Origin: Winogradskyella arenosi
GTDB taxonomy: Bacteria; Bacteroidota; Bacteroidia; Flavobacteriales; Flavobacteriaceae
DNA: 64,000 bases
NCBI RefSeq assembly: GCF_003337305.1
Contig: NZ_QPJO01000004.1
Span: 1 to 64,000, forward strand
Reading direction: 5' to 3'
Shown: piece after piece, positions 53,358 through 62,317 of the stretch
Layout: the number at the start of each line of letters is the position of its first letter
Position numbering within the stretch: position 1 is the stretch's first letter
Notes under the pieces: model-generated
What the model was told of the DNA's origin: nothing
Databases searched by the model: none
What the model saw: the letters and a program-made list of their open reading frames with translations, nothing else
Translations under genes and position numbers: made by a program

Positions 53358-54098
53358 TTATTTCTTAACCGGAACGGCTTTCAACTTTATAATACCTAAA
53401 GCGTTTAAAATTTTAATAATCACATAGGTGACATCAATTTCATACCAATTGACACCAAAATTAGCACGGCTCGCATGCTTGTGATGGTTATTATGGTAGC
53501 CTTCGCCCATCATTAAAAAATCGAAACGAAATAAATTTTTACTGGTATTCTTCATTTTAAAGTTGACATAACCATAAATATGACCAAACCAATTGATAAT
53601 CACCCCGTGAATAGGCGCCATTAAAAACGTAACAGGTAATAATAACCACTGCCACCAAGCTGTAGCAAAAACAGCAAAAACCACAACATATAAAGCCATC
53701 CATAAAAGTCTAGAAAAGCGAGAACTAGCAAAGGCGTCAAAAGATTTCCATTGCGGAACATTTTTAGTAAAACGCTCGTCTACAGCAATACGTTGTTGAT
53801 TAATATCTTGGTAGATTGTTTTTGTTTTCCACATCATTGCAAACACATTGGCGTCATAAGACGGGGAGTGCGGATCCTGTTCTGTATCCGTATACGCATG
53901 ATGCATACGGTGCATTATACCATAACCATAAGCACTCAAATAACTAGAGCCTTGAAAAATCCAGGTTAGAATAAAAGTAAGACGCTCTACAGGCTTAGAC
54001 ATGGTAAACACTTGGTGCGCGGCGTAACGATGAAGAAAAAAAGACTGGAAAAAGAGTCCGCCATACCAAAGCACAAGCACAAACAAAATAATAATCAT
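53358..54098 (-). CDS. Acyl-CoA/fatty acid desaturase
   Basis: The three His boxes of membrane desaturases are present: HRYAAH (~23), HRMHH (~63) and HNNHH (~199), separated by hydrophobic helices in a 246-residue chain. The enzyme introduces a double bond (most likely delta-9) into membrane acyl chains using a diiron centre and O2. It lies next to a Crp/Fnr regulator on the same strand and near a cold-shock protein and RNA helicases, fitting membrane adjustment to low temperature (inference). Confidence 0.9.
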   Translation of the reverse strand: MIIILFVLVLWYGGLFFQSFFLHRYAAHQVFTMSKPVERLTFILTWIFQGSSYLSAYGYGIMHRMHHAYTDTEQDPHSPSYDANVFAMMWKTKTIYQDINQQRIAVDERFTKNVPQWKSFDAFASSRFSRLLWMALYVVVFAVFATAWWQWLLLPVTFLMAPIHGVIINWFGHIYGYVNFKMKNTSKNLFRFDFLMMGEGYHNNHHKHASRANFGVNWYEIDVTYVIIKILNALGIIKLKAVPVKK

Positions 54099-54166
54099 AA
54101 CATTTTTTTTGCAAAGATAAATTGATGTCTTGCGCCAAACAATGAACCTAAATCAATTAAATGCAA

Positions 54167-54736
54167 TTACAATCGTTTTCTAATTCGGCTTAAAGCTTGG
54201 GCTGTTACTCCTATATAAGAGCTAATATATTTTAGAGGAATCACCTTTAAAAGTTCTGGACGTTCTTTAAATAATTTTAAATAACGTTCTTCCGCTGTGA
54301 GATTTAAGAGGTTTTGTTCGCGTTTTGATTTGAGTAAAAACAAACGCTCAGCGGTAAGTCTGCCAATTAAATTTCCTATTTGTGTATGCTGATACACGTC
54401 TTGCAAGTCGTCATAAGTCATACTTAACAACGTCGTATCTGTAAGGGCTTGTAACTGGTAGGCTGAAGGGGTTTGGGTTAAAAAAGAATCGTAAGCACTT
54501 ACAAACTGATTTTTAAAACTAAAACCAAAGGTAATTTCTTTACTCGGGTTTTCTTTCGGAATAAATAAACGCACCACACCAGATTCTATAAAAGAAATAT
54601 GATTCTCTATAGCGTCAGTTTTTAAAAAGACCGTTTTCTTTTTTATAACTCTACGCTGTAATCTTGAAGTAAAATATTCCCAGTCCGGCTGTGAGATCGT
54701 CGCTAACTGGTCTAAATACGCTTTTATTTGTTCCAC
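54167..54736 (-). CDS. Crp/Fnr-family transcriptional regulator
   Basis: A 189-residue regulator with an N-terminal cyclic-nucleotide-binding-type barrel (IESGVVRLFIPKENPSKEIT) and a C-terminal helix-turn-helix at the very end (LKYISSYIGVTAQALSRIRK). No Cys cluster is present, so Fe-S sensing as in Fnr is not expected. It starts the unit that includes the desaturase 69 bp downstream and may regulate it. Confidence 0.87.
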   Translation of the reverse strand: MEQIKAYLDQLATISQPDWEYFTSRLQRRVIKKKTVFLKTDAIENHISFIESGVVRLFIPKENPSKEITFGFSFKNQFVSAYDSFLTQTPSAYQLQALTDTTLLSMTYDDLQDVYQHTQIGNLIGRLTAERLFLLKSKREQNLLNLTAEERYLKLFKERPELLKVIPLKYISSYIGVTAQALSRIRKRL

Positions 54737-54853
54737 TCTTTTTTACTAACGGTTAAAACCGTAAAGATACATATTCGTGCTATTTTTAGAATGAATTTAG
54801 ATAATATTCCATGATATCTTTAGAATGTTTCTTACTAACTCTATTATTTATAT

Positions 54854-54861
54854 TATTTTTG
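54854..54861 (+). promoter_or_regulatory. Candidate -7 promoter element for the cold-shock gene
   Basis: TATTTTTG (TAnnTTTG) lies 65 bp before the ATG at 54927, giving a leader of about 60 nt as expected for cold-shock genes. A TTTC stands near the -33 position instead of TTTG. Confidence 0.4.
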
Positions 54862-54926
54862 CAGCATATCAATTAAAAGTAAACCATTGCTTTTTGCATT
54901 TTTAAATCTAATACACAATAGAAAAG

Positions 54927-55178
54927 ATGATTAAAAATTTAATAAATAAATTGTTTAATAGTAATAAGGAGTTAGAAACGAAAGAAGGTGTCGTGAAATT
55001 TTTTAATGCTAAAAAAGGATTTGGATTTATTATCATTAACGATTCTAACGAAGAGATCTTTGTACACACTACAAACCTTGTGGATAAGATTAGGGAAAAG
55101 AATAAGGTATCATTTAATATCGAAAAAGGTAAAAAAGGTCCTATCGCAACAAATGTTCGTGTGATAAAAAAATCTTAA
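54927..55178 (+). CDS. Cold-shock domain protein (CspA-like)
   Basis: This 83-residue protein has the CSD with both RNA-binding motifs: KGFGFI (RNP1) and IFVHTT (RNP2). A basic N-terminal extension of about 17 residues (MIKNLINKLFNSNKELE) precedes the domain, making it longer than the ~70-residue CspA. It binds single-stranded RNA and melts structure at low temperature. It is followed by a terminator and two RNA helicase genes. Confidence 0.93.
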   Translation: MIKNLINKLFNSNKELETKEGVVKFFNAKKGFGFIIINDSNEEIFVHTTNLVDKIREKNKVSFNIEKGKKGPIATNVRVIKKS

Positions 55179-55195
55179 TCCCTGATAAAATTCTT

Positions 55196-55220
55196 AACCA
55201 TTTTAATTAATGGTTTTTTT
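55196..55220 (+). terminator. Rho-independent terminator of the cold-shock gene
   Basis: AACCATT (55196-55202) and AATGGTT (55209-55215) pair around a 6-nt loop and run into eight T. Confidence 0.85.
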
Positions 55221-55369
55221 ATGCCCAATTGTTATCACTCAGAAGTGTGAAGCTAAGTAGACTAATACATATAGCTTTTACACGTTCAAAATACAGCATC
55301 TAACGCCGGCTGTTTTTATTTTTCATAATACCGAGAACGGTATGCGTATCTTTACCAAAATTATTATTT

Positions 55370-56710
55370 ATGTCTAAGCATTTTTCCGATTTAGGAATCC
55401 AAACTGAACTTATCCAGAGTTTAGCCGAATTACAAATTTCTGTCCCTACAGATATTCAGCAAAAAGCCATCCCAATTCTACTGAATCAGAAAGAGGATGT
55501 GGTTGCTATTGCACAAACCGGTACGGGAAAAACGGCAGCCTTCGGTCTTCCTTTACTTCAGCTTATCGATGCCGATAACACTAATGTTCAGACGGTTATT
55601 TTAGCGCCAACGCGTGAGTTAGGACAGCAGATTTATTCTAATCTACAAGATTTCTCAAAACATAACCCTTCAATTTCTATGGTTGCCGCTTTTGGTGGGC
55701 AACCCGTAAAACCACAAATAGAACAATTAACGCAACCGACACATCTTGTTGTTGCTACACCAGGACGTTTAGTAGATTTAATAGAGCGAAACGCCATAGA
55801 TTTAACGCAACTTCGCTATTTGGTTTTAGATGAAGCCGATGAAATGCTAAGCGCTCTAAAAACGGACGTCGATCAAATTATAAAAGCGCTTCCTAAAACA
55901 AGACGGACTTTATTGTTTACCGCAACCTTATCGGGTGCCATTAAACAATTGGTGCAGAATTACATGTCTAAAAAAGTAGTACAAATTGAGGCTCAGACCG
56001 AAACCAAAGGACATCAAGGCATTGACCACCAATTTATGGTTGTAGAACCTATAGAAAAATTAGAAGTGCTCATGCATTTTTTAAATTCTAGAGAAGGAGA
56101 ACGTGGTATCATTTTTTGTAAGACGAAAGCTGCCGTTAATAAATTAGCTAAGAATCTAGCCATTCATAAATTCTCGTCTGGAGCACTTCATGGAAGTTTA
56201 TCTCAAGGGATTAGAGATCGTATTATGGGGCAATTTAGAGAAGGTCATATTTCTATTTTAGTGGCCACGGATTTAGCCGCAAGAGGTATTGATGTTAAAG
56301 ACATCTCTTATGTTGTTAACTATCACCTCCCAGATACCTATGAAGCTTATGTGCATCGAAGTGGACGAACGGCTAGGGCAGGAGCGAAAGGTCTATCTTT
56401 AACGGTACTCCAGGAAGAAGAAGTTATTGATATTGATGATTTTGAAGACGAATTAGGAATTACATTTACCGAAATACAAAAAGCAGACGCACAAAGTCTA
56501 GAAGACAATAACACCTTACTTTGGGCTAAAAAAATCTTTAAAACAAAGCCTAATCGCGAGGTTTCTGAAGATTTAAAAGCGAAAGTAAAAACCATATTTC
56601 ATCATTTAACTAAGGAAGAGTTAGTCGATAAAATTCTCGCAAATTATTTAATGCAAAATAGCAAAACCACCTCTACAACAGCGGACTCTAAAGCTAAGAA
56701 AAAGAAATAA
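55370..56710 (+). CDS. DEAD-box RNA helicase
   Basis: All SF2 RNA-helicase motifs appear in 446 residues: Q motif (IQQKAI), AQTGTGKTAAFGLPLLQ (I), PTRELGQQ (Ia), TPGRLVDL (Ib), VLDEADEML (II), FTATLS (III), GIIFCKTKAAV (IV), LVATDLAARGIDV (V) and YVHRSGRTARAG (VI). The C-terminus is short and Lys-rich. Such helicases aid ribosome assembly and mRNA unwinding, often at low temperature. It precedes a second helicase gene by 2 bp. Confidence 0.93.
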   Translation: MSKHFSDLGIQTELIQSLAELQISVPTDIQQKAIPILLNQKEDVVAIAQTGTGKTAAFGLPLLQLIDADNTNVQTVILAPTRELGQQIYSNLQDFSKHNPSISMVAAFGGQPVKPQIEQLTQPTHLVVATPGRLVDLIERNAIDLTQLRYLVLDEADEMLSALKTDVDQIIKALPKTRRTLLFTATLSGAIKQLVQNYMSKKVVQIEAQTETKGHQGIDHQFMVVEPIEKLEVLMHFLNSREGERGIIFCKTKAAVNKLAKNLAIHKFSSGALHGSLSQGIRDRIMGQFREGHISILVATDLAARGIDVKDISYVVNYHLPDTYEAYVHRSGRTARAGAKGLSLTVLQEEEVIDIDDFEDELGITFTEIQKADAQSLEDNNTLLWAKKIFKTKPNREVSEDLKAKVKTIFHHLTKEELVDKILANYLMQNSKTTSTTADSKAKKKK

Positions 56711-56712
56711 TT

Positions 56713-58023
56713 ATGGCAGAACCTATAAAAACACAGGCAGAGATTTTAGAGAAATTAAACATTTCGGCTCTTAATCCTATGCAAGAGGAAGCTTTAAGAC
56801 TTATCCCTAATCATCCCAATACCATTTTACTTTCTCCTACAGGAACTGGTAAAACCTTGGCTTTTGCATTACCTCTTATTCAGAGTTTAGATCCCGATTG
56901 TGAGCATATTCAAGCTTTGGTGTTAGTACCATCACGAGAATTAGCCATTCAAATAGAACAAGTGATTCGCTCTATGGGCTCTGGCTATAAAGTTAATGCT
57001 GTTTACGGTGGAAGGGCGATGTCTAAGGATAAGATTGACCTGAAACACACTCCTGCTATTTTAGTAGGAACTCCGGGGCGTATTGAGGATCATTTCTCAA
57101 ATGAACGCTTCACAAAAGCGCACATAAAAACCTTAATTCTCGATGAATTTGACAAGTCTTTAGAGGTTGGTTTTGAATATGAAATGCGGGCCATCATTAA
57201 GGATTTAACCTATTTAAACAAACGTGTATTAACCTCTGCGACTCAAGGTGTGGATATTCCTAATTTTGTTGGACTTAATGCGCCTAAAGTCATAGATTAT
57301 TTAGGGACTAAAGTTTCTAAATTAGCCTTAAAATTGGTTATATCTCCAGATAAAAGTAAACTAACCACACTGTTAGGTTTATTACAGCATATTGGGAATG
57401 CCCAAGGTATTATTTTTTGTAATTTAAAAGATAGCATACAGACTGTTAGCGATTTTCTAAACAAGCATCGTATAACCCATGGTTGTTTTAATGGGGGTAT
57501 GGAACAGAAAGATCGGGAACGTGCCCTTATTAAATTTAGAAATGGCACCCACCAACTACTGATTGCTACAGATTTGGCCGCACGTGGTATTGATGTTCCC
57601 GAAATGGAATTCATTATCCACTATGAGCTTCCGCTCCATAAAGAAGAATTTATTCATAGAAATGGACGAACAGCACGTGTGTCAGCACAGGGAACGGCGT
57701 ACATTTTAAAATGGAAAGATCAATTATTACCGGATTTTATTGAGGCCGCAGATGTGGTGGATACCACATCGAAATCACCTATTAAGCCTACCTATTGGGA
57801 AACCTTATTTATTTCGGGCGGACGAAAGGACAAAATATCTAAAGGCGATATCGCTGGCTTATTTTTTAAACAAGGCCAACTTAAAAAAGATCAGTTAGGC
57901 GTTATTGAATTAAAACAAGATTGCGCTTTTGTCTCTGTTCCGGCTAAAATTGCTGAAAATTTAGCGGCAGACCTTAACAATTCGCGTTTAAAGAAGAAAA
58001 AAGTAAGAGTTTATCTTATTTAA
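56713..58023 (+). CDS. DEAD-box RNA helicase, DbpA-like, with DEFD motif II
   Basis: The 436 residues include LSPTGTGKTLAFALP (I), VPSRELAIQ (Ia), TPGRIEDH (Ib), LIATDLAARGIDVPE (V) and FIHRNGRTARVS (VI). Motif II reads DEFD rather than DEAD. The C-terminal part (ISKGDIAGLFFKQG, QDCAFVSVPA) is a DbpA RNA-binding domain, which in E. coli DbpA targets 23S rRNA hairpin 92. A role in 50S assembly is inferred. Its gene starts 2 bp after the first helicase, so the pair is an operon. Confidence 0.9.
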   Translation: MAEPIKTQAEILEKLNISALNPMQEEALRLIPNHPNTILLSPTGTGKTLAFALPLIQSLDPDCEHIQALVLVPSRELAIQIEQVIRSMGSGYKVNAVYGGRAMSKDKIDLKHTPAILVGTPGRIEDHFSNERFTKAHIKTLILDEFDKSLEVGFEYEMRAIIKDLTYLNKRVLTSATQGVDIPNFVGLNAPKVIDYLGTKVSKLALKLVISPDKSKLTTLLGLLQHIGNAQGIIFCNLKDSIQTVSDFLNKHRITHGCFNGGMEQKDRERALIKFRNGTHQLLIATDLAARGIDVPEMEFIIHYELPLHKEEFIHRNGRTARVSAQGTAYILKWKDQLLPDFIEAADVVDTTSKSPIKPTYWETLFISGGRKDKISKGDIAGLFFKQGQLKKDQLGVIELKQDCAFVSVPAKIAENLAADLNNSRLKKKKVRVYLI

Positions 58024-58060
58024 GGCCTTTATATCAACCTTTTTACTTTTAAAAGGATTC

Positions 58061-58120
58061 ACTTATTTTAAGTTGAAGTGCTACACTAATAAAGGCAATA
58101 ACACTTCAACTTGAATAAGT
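58061..58120. terminator. Long bidirectional hairpin between convergent genes
   Basis: Arms of about 20 bases (58061-58080 and 58102-58120, core AAGTTGAAGTG / CACTTCAACTT) pair with one bulge/mismatch around a 21-nt loop. It lies between the helicase operon and the esterase gene, serving both strands. The long stem but short T-tract is atypical for a simple Rho-independent terminator. Confidence 0.6.
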
Positions 58121-58160
58121 AGTATTTAACTATCAACGCCAATTTACGCATTAGCATTTT

Positions 58161-58907
58161 TTAAGGCGTCACCAAAGGCTTTAAGGTTTTCCACACGGTA
58201 TTGGCCACTAATTCATGACCTTCCTCAGTAGGGTGGATGCCATCTTTTTGATTCAGTTCAGCAATTCCACCGACATCTTCTAAAATAAAAGGGATAAATT
58301 CAATCTCATTTTTTTCAGCAAGATTCATAAAAACCTGTTTAAAATCGCTAGTATATTCTTCTCCCATGTTAGGTGGCAACTGCATACCTGCCAAGATGAT
58401 TTTTGTCTTAGGACTTTCAGACTTAACACGATCTATAATGGCTTGTAAATTCATGGTGGTTTCTACTAAATTAACACCTCTAAGACCATCGTTAGCCCCT
58501 AATTCTAAAATAAAAATATCGATATCCTGATTTAGAACCCAATCAATACGGGCTTTTCCTCCAGCTGTCGTTTCACCACTAACCCCAGAATTAACCACGG
58601 TATAATCTAAACCTAAAGTATCTATTTTACGTTGTAAAACTCCCGGATACGCATCATCCGTATCGTTTAAGCCGTAACCTGCCGTAATACTATCGCCAAA
58701 ACACAAAATCGTTTTGGTTCCACTCGTTTCCGTCTCAGTTTGCTCACTAACGTCTTCCGTATTTACTTCAGCCGTTTTCTTTTCTGTGGTACGATCACCA
58801 CAAGCCACCACAAGCAGTACCGTTAGAAAATAACAAAACTTTATGAGTTTCTGAGAGATGGAGGTTAGTACATTTAAACGCAATTGATTATTTTCAGCCT
58901 TCGACAT
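58161..58907 (-). CDS. SGNH-type arylesterase / TesA-like lipoprotein
   Basis: The SGNH motifs are in order: block I FGDSITAGYG (catalytic Ser), block II VNSGVSGETTAGG, block III LELGANDGLRG and block V DGIHPTEEGHEL (Asp/His). A lipobox-like VVAC ends a hydrophobic segment at residue ~36, with a 26-residue polar lead before it, which is longer than normal for a lipoprotein signal. No better ATG is available. It hydrolyses esters or acyl-thioesters in the envelope. It is divergent from a YbbA/YbbP-type pair, as in E. coli tesA-ybbAP. Confidence 0.85.
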   Translation of the reverse strand: MSKAENNQLRLNVLTSISQKLIKFCYFLTVLLVVACGDRTTEKKTAEVNTEDVSEQTETETSGTKTILCFGDSITAGYGLNDTDDAYPGVLQRKIDTLGLDYTVVNSGVSGETTAGGKARIDWVLNQDIDIFILELGANDGLRGVNLVETTMNLQAIIDRVKSESPKTKIILAGMQLPPNMGEEYTSDFKQVFMNLAEKNEIEFIPFILEDVGGIAELNQKDGIHPTEEGHELVANTVWKTLKPLVTP

Positions 58908-58937
58908 AAAGTGTCTTATTTTAATTAATAATTTAGT

Positions 58938-59627
58938 ATGCCAAAGATATTAAACATAACTGGTTTAGAGAAAACATATTCTAGCGGTAACAAACAATTA
59001 ACGGTCTTGCACGAGGTTTCCTTTGCGGTAGAACAAGGACAAACCTTTTCTATTGTTGGCCCATCTGGAAGTGGAAAAACAACATTACTTGGATTATGTG
59101 CGGGTTTAGACCAACCTAATAAAGGTTCTGTAGAACTTTGTGGCCAAGATTTAAAAACCCTTAGCGAAGATCAAAGAGCGCAACTTAGAAATAAAAATGT
59201 TGGCTTTATTTTTCAGAATTTTCAATTACTTCCCACATTAACAGCCTTAGAAAATGTGAGTGTTCCCTTAGAGCTTCAAGGCGATCCTTTAGCGGTTAAA
59301 AAAAGTACGGAGTTACTGGAAAAAGTGGGCTTAGGAAAACGCGTTCACCATTATCCCTCTCAACTTTCCGGCGGTGAACAGCAGCGTGTAGCTTTAGCAA
59401 GAGCCTTTGCCAATGCACCTTCCATATTATTTGCAGATGAGCCTACTGGGAATTTAGATGAAGAAACAGGAGAAAAGGTTATTCAATTATTATTGCAACT
59501 CAACAAAGAAGCGGGCACCACCTTGGTAATTATTACTCACGATTTAGATTTAGCCCAAAGAACGCAGCAGATCTTACGTCTTAAAGGCGGAAGAATTTTA
59601 ACTAATGAAATGACATCCGTACAGTAA
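58938..59627 (+). CDS. ABC transporter ATPase (YbbA/LolD-like)
   Basis: This 229-residue ATPase has Walker [10 protein letters not shown] (~38-46), Q-loop [18 protein letters not shown], signature [16 protein letters not shown], Walker [17 protein letters not shown] and the H-loop IITHDLDLA. The sequence is of the MacB/LolD/YbbA type that works with FtsX-like permeases in mechanotransmission rather than transmembrane pumping. It lies 14 bp before the permease gene and is divergent from the esterase gene by 30 bp. Confidence 0.92.
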   Translation: MPKILNITGLEKTYSSGNKQLTVLHEVSFAVEQGQTFSIVGPSGSGKTTLLGLCAGLDQPNKGSVELCGQDLKTLSEDQRAQLRNKNVGFIFQNFQLLPTLTALENVSVPLELQGDPLAVKKSTELLEKVGLGKRVHHYPSQLSGGEQQRVALARAFANAPSILFADEPTGNLDEETGEKVIQLLLQLNKEAGTTLVIITHDLDLAQRTQQILRLKGGRILTNEMTSVQ

Positions 59628-59641
59628 ATAAGACATCGCTT

Positions 59642-62167
59642 ATGAATCAGAATACCATCTGGCTTTTTAAAATGGCTTGGAGAGATGCTAAAGCAAGTCG
59701 GGTTAGACTCTTGCTTTTTATGGCCTCCATAATACTGGGCATCGCAGCCGTAGTATCCATCCAACTTTTTAGTCATAATCTAACGGACAACATAAAACTA
59801 CAGTCCAAAGCTCTAATGGGAGCCGACTATACTATAGACATTAAGCAGGCCCCCAATACTCAAGAACAAGCCCTTATAGACTCTTTACAACCGGACGCCA
59901 AAGAGGTGAATTTTGTATCTATGGTGGCCTTTCCAAAAAATGGAGGCACCAAATTGGTTAAAGTAAGAGGTTTAGAAGGGGATTTTCCGTTTTACGGAAC
60001 TATAGATACTGCGCCAAGCGTTGCCGCAGACACTTATCAATCTTCTGGCGGGGCTTTGGTAGACGCCACCTTAATGCTTCAGTTTAATGTACAACCAGGC
60101 GATTCAATTAAAGTTGGTAATCTCACTTTACCGATTGCAGGAGCTCTAAAAGCTATACCTGGAAGTACCGCAATAAGTACCTCCGTAGCGCCACCAATCG
60201 TTATTCCATATCAATTTTTAGAAGCCACAGGACTGCTTCAGTTTGGAAGCCGAAAGGAATATCAATACTTTTTTAAAACGCCTGAAACCTTAGATATCGA
60301 CAAGTTTGCTGAAGCTCTAAAACCAAAAATCGATTCTGGTAATTTAGATTTGGATACCCATACCAGCACAAGTCGGCGTTTAGGGAAACGCTACGAAAAT
60401 GTAGGAAACTTTCTGAATCTCACAGCATTCATTGCCTTATTACTAGGCTGTATTGGGATTGCAAGCTCGGTACATATTTATATCAAAGAAAAATTAGCGG
60501 CCATTGCCGTTTTAAAATGTTTAGGCGCGTCGCGATTACAAAGCTTTTTGATATTTCTTATTCAAATTGCAGGGATTGGAATTATTGGTGGCTTAATTGG
60601 ATCTCTTATTGGAATCGGAATACAAACTTTATTTCCTTATTTACTCAAAGATTTTCTACCCTTTACAGTTGAAATTTCTATAGCAGCACAACCCCTTATT
60701 ATCGGCGTGTTGCTAGGTTTATTCATGTCCGTATTATTTGCTTTACTGCCTTTATTACGAACTTGGTATGTATCGCCTTTGGAAGTTCTTCGTGTTAATG
60801 AACGAGCTACGAACGAGCCTTTAAAAGTGAAACTTTTGGTGTATGGAGCCATCCTAGTATTCTTGTTTTTATTTTCTTATGGCTTACTAGATAATTTAAA
60901 ATACGCTTCGGCATTTGTACTGGCCACATTAGTGACCTTTTCAGTATTAGCAGGCATTGCATGGTTAAGCATCAAAGGAATTAAACGTTTTTTCCCTTCA
61001 CGCTGGAGTTTTACGGTGCGTCAAAGTTTATTGAATTTATTTCGTCCCAATAACCAGACCGTAGTTTTAGTAGTAGCCATCGGTTTAGGAACCTTTTTAA
61101 TAAGTAATTTATACTTCACTAAAGATATCCTCTTAGCAAAAACTGAAGTGGAACAGAACGCTGACACCGCCAATTTAATATTATTGGATGTCCAAACAGA
61201 GCAACGTGAAGCTGTTGAAAATCGGATTAAAGCGAGTGAATTACCGGTGGTTTCCACCATTCCTATTGTCACCATGCGGATGCACAGTATTAATAACCGC
61301 TTAGTGAATGAAATCCGACAAGATTCTACACGAAAGGTTAATGGTTGGGTGCTAAGCCATGAGTTTAGAGCGACCTATAGAGATTCGCTTATTGATTCTG
61401 AAATTCTAAAGGAAGGTATATGGACCCCTCGATTAAATCCAGGAGACCCTATAGTTATTTCAGTATCCGATAATTTAGCTGAAAGTGCAAAGTTAAACGT
61501 AGGCGATCCAGTCGTGTTTAATGTTCAAGGGGTCCTTATGAAAACTATCGTTGGAAGCATCCGTGAGGTCGATTGGCGACAGATGCATCCTAACTTCACT
61601 GTACTATTTCCAGCAGGAGTTTTAGAAAAAGCACCACAATTTAGTGTGGTTTTAACAGCCGTGCCTAACGATAATATTTCAGCGGAACTCCAACGAAATT
61701 TAGTGGCTGAATTTCCGAATATTACCGTTATTGATTTACGTCAGGTTTTTACTATTGTTGAAGACATCCTTGACAAGGTTTCCTGGGTGATTAATTTTAT
61801 GGCCTTTTTTAGTATTATCACAGGAATCATAGTCTTAATAGGATCGGTAAGAACGAGTAAATACCAACGCATTAAGGAAAGTGTTTTACTTAGAACTTTA
61901 GGCGCAAAAAACGCACATATTTTAAAGATTTCTGCATTTGAATATCTCTTTTTGGGTGCCTTAGGGAGTTCGGTAGGAATTCTACTAGCCTTAATCAGTA
62001 GTCTTTGTTTGGCCTTATTACTTTTTAACGAACCCTTTGTTCCTTCCTTAATTCCATTTGTGGTGTTTTTACCAGGAATTACCCTCTTGGTACTAGTCAT
62101 TGGTCTGAGCAATATAAGAACGGTTTTAAATAGTTCGCCCTTAGCCGTTTTACGTAAGGAAGCTTAG
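59642..62167 (+). CDS. ABC transporter permease (YbbP-like, FtsX/MacB superfamily)
   Basis: The 841 residues contain two FtsX-type halves: an N-terminal helix with a large periplasmic domain (~45-250), then membrane helices (LTAFIALLLGCIGIASSVHI, IKEKLAAIAVLKCLGASRLQ), a second soluble domain, and the C-terminal set with KESVLLRTLGAKNAHILKIS. The KCLGAS/RTLGAK coupling motifs contact the ATPase. It pairs with the YbbA-like ATPase. The arrangement with a TesA-type esterase suggests a role in envelope lipid or lipoprotein handling (inference). Confidence 0.9.
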   Translation: MNQNTIWLFKMAWRDAKASRVRLLLFMASIILGIAAVVSIQLFSHNLTDNIKLQSKALMGADYTIDIKQAPNTQEQALIDSLQPDAKEVNFVSMVAFPKNGGTKLVKVRGLEGDFPFYGTIDTAPSVAADTYQSSGGALVDATLMLQFNVQPGDSIKVGNLTLPIAGALKAIPGSTAISTSVAPPIVIPYQFLEATGLLQFGSRKEYQYFFKTPETLDIDKFAEALKPKIDSGNLDLDTHTSTSRRLGKRYENVGNFLNLTAFIALLLGCIGIASSVHIYIKEKLAAIAVLKCLGASRLQSFLIFLIQIAGIGIIGGLIGSLIGIGIQTLFPYLLKDFLPFTVEISIAAQPLIIGVLLGLFMSVLFALLPLLRTWYVSPLEVLRVNERATNEPLKVKLLVYGAILVFLFLFSYGLLDNLKYASAFVLATLVTFSVLAGIAWLSIKGIKRFFPSRWSFTVRQSLLNLFRPNNQTVVLVVAIGLGTFLISNLYFTKDILLAKTEVEQNADTANLILLDVQTEQREAVENRIKASELPVVSTIPIVTMRMHSINNRLVNEIRQDSTRKVNGWVLSHEFRATYRDSLIDSEILKEGIWTPRLNPGDPIVISVSDNLAESAKLNVGDPVVFNVQGVLMKTIVGSIREVDWRQMHPNFTVLFPAGVLEKAPQFSVVLTAVPNDNISAELQRNLVAEFPNITVIDLRQVFTIVEDILDKVSWVINFMAFFSIITGIIVLIGSVRTSKYQRIKESVLLRTLGAKNAHILKISAFEYLFLGALGSSVGILLALISSLCLALLLFNEPFVPSLIPFVVFLPGITLLVLVIGLSNIRTVLNSSPLAVLRKEA

Positions 62168-62189
62168 CATAGACTTAATTATATAAAAT

Positions 62190-62225
62190 AAGGGCTATTG
62201 GAGTTTTATTCCTTTAGCTCTTTTT
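62190..62225 (+). terminator. Probable Rho-independent terminator after the permease gene
   Basis: AAGGGCTA pairs with TAGCTCTT (one G-T wobble) with an inner GGA/TCC-type pairing, followed by a T-run. Confidence 0.6.
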
Positions 62226-62317
62226 CTTTCTAAACCTTTAGACAACAAGCACATTAAATACTGATTTACAGATAATTAAAAAACAGTATCTTTAGAAGAA
62301 TTCTTATTTTGTTGATT

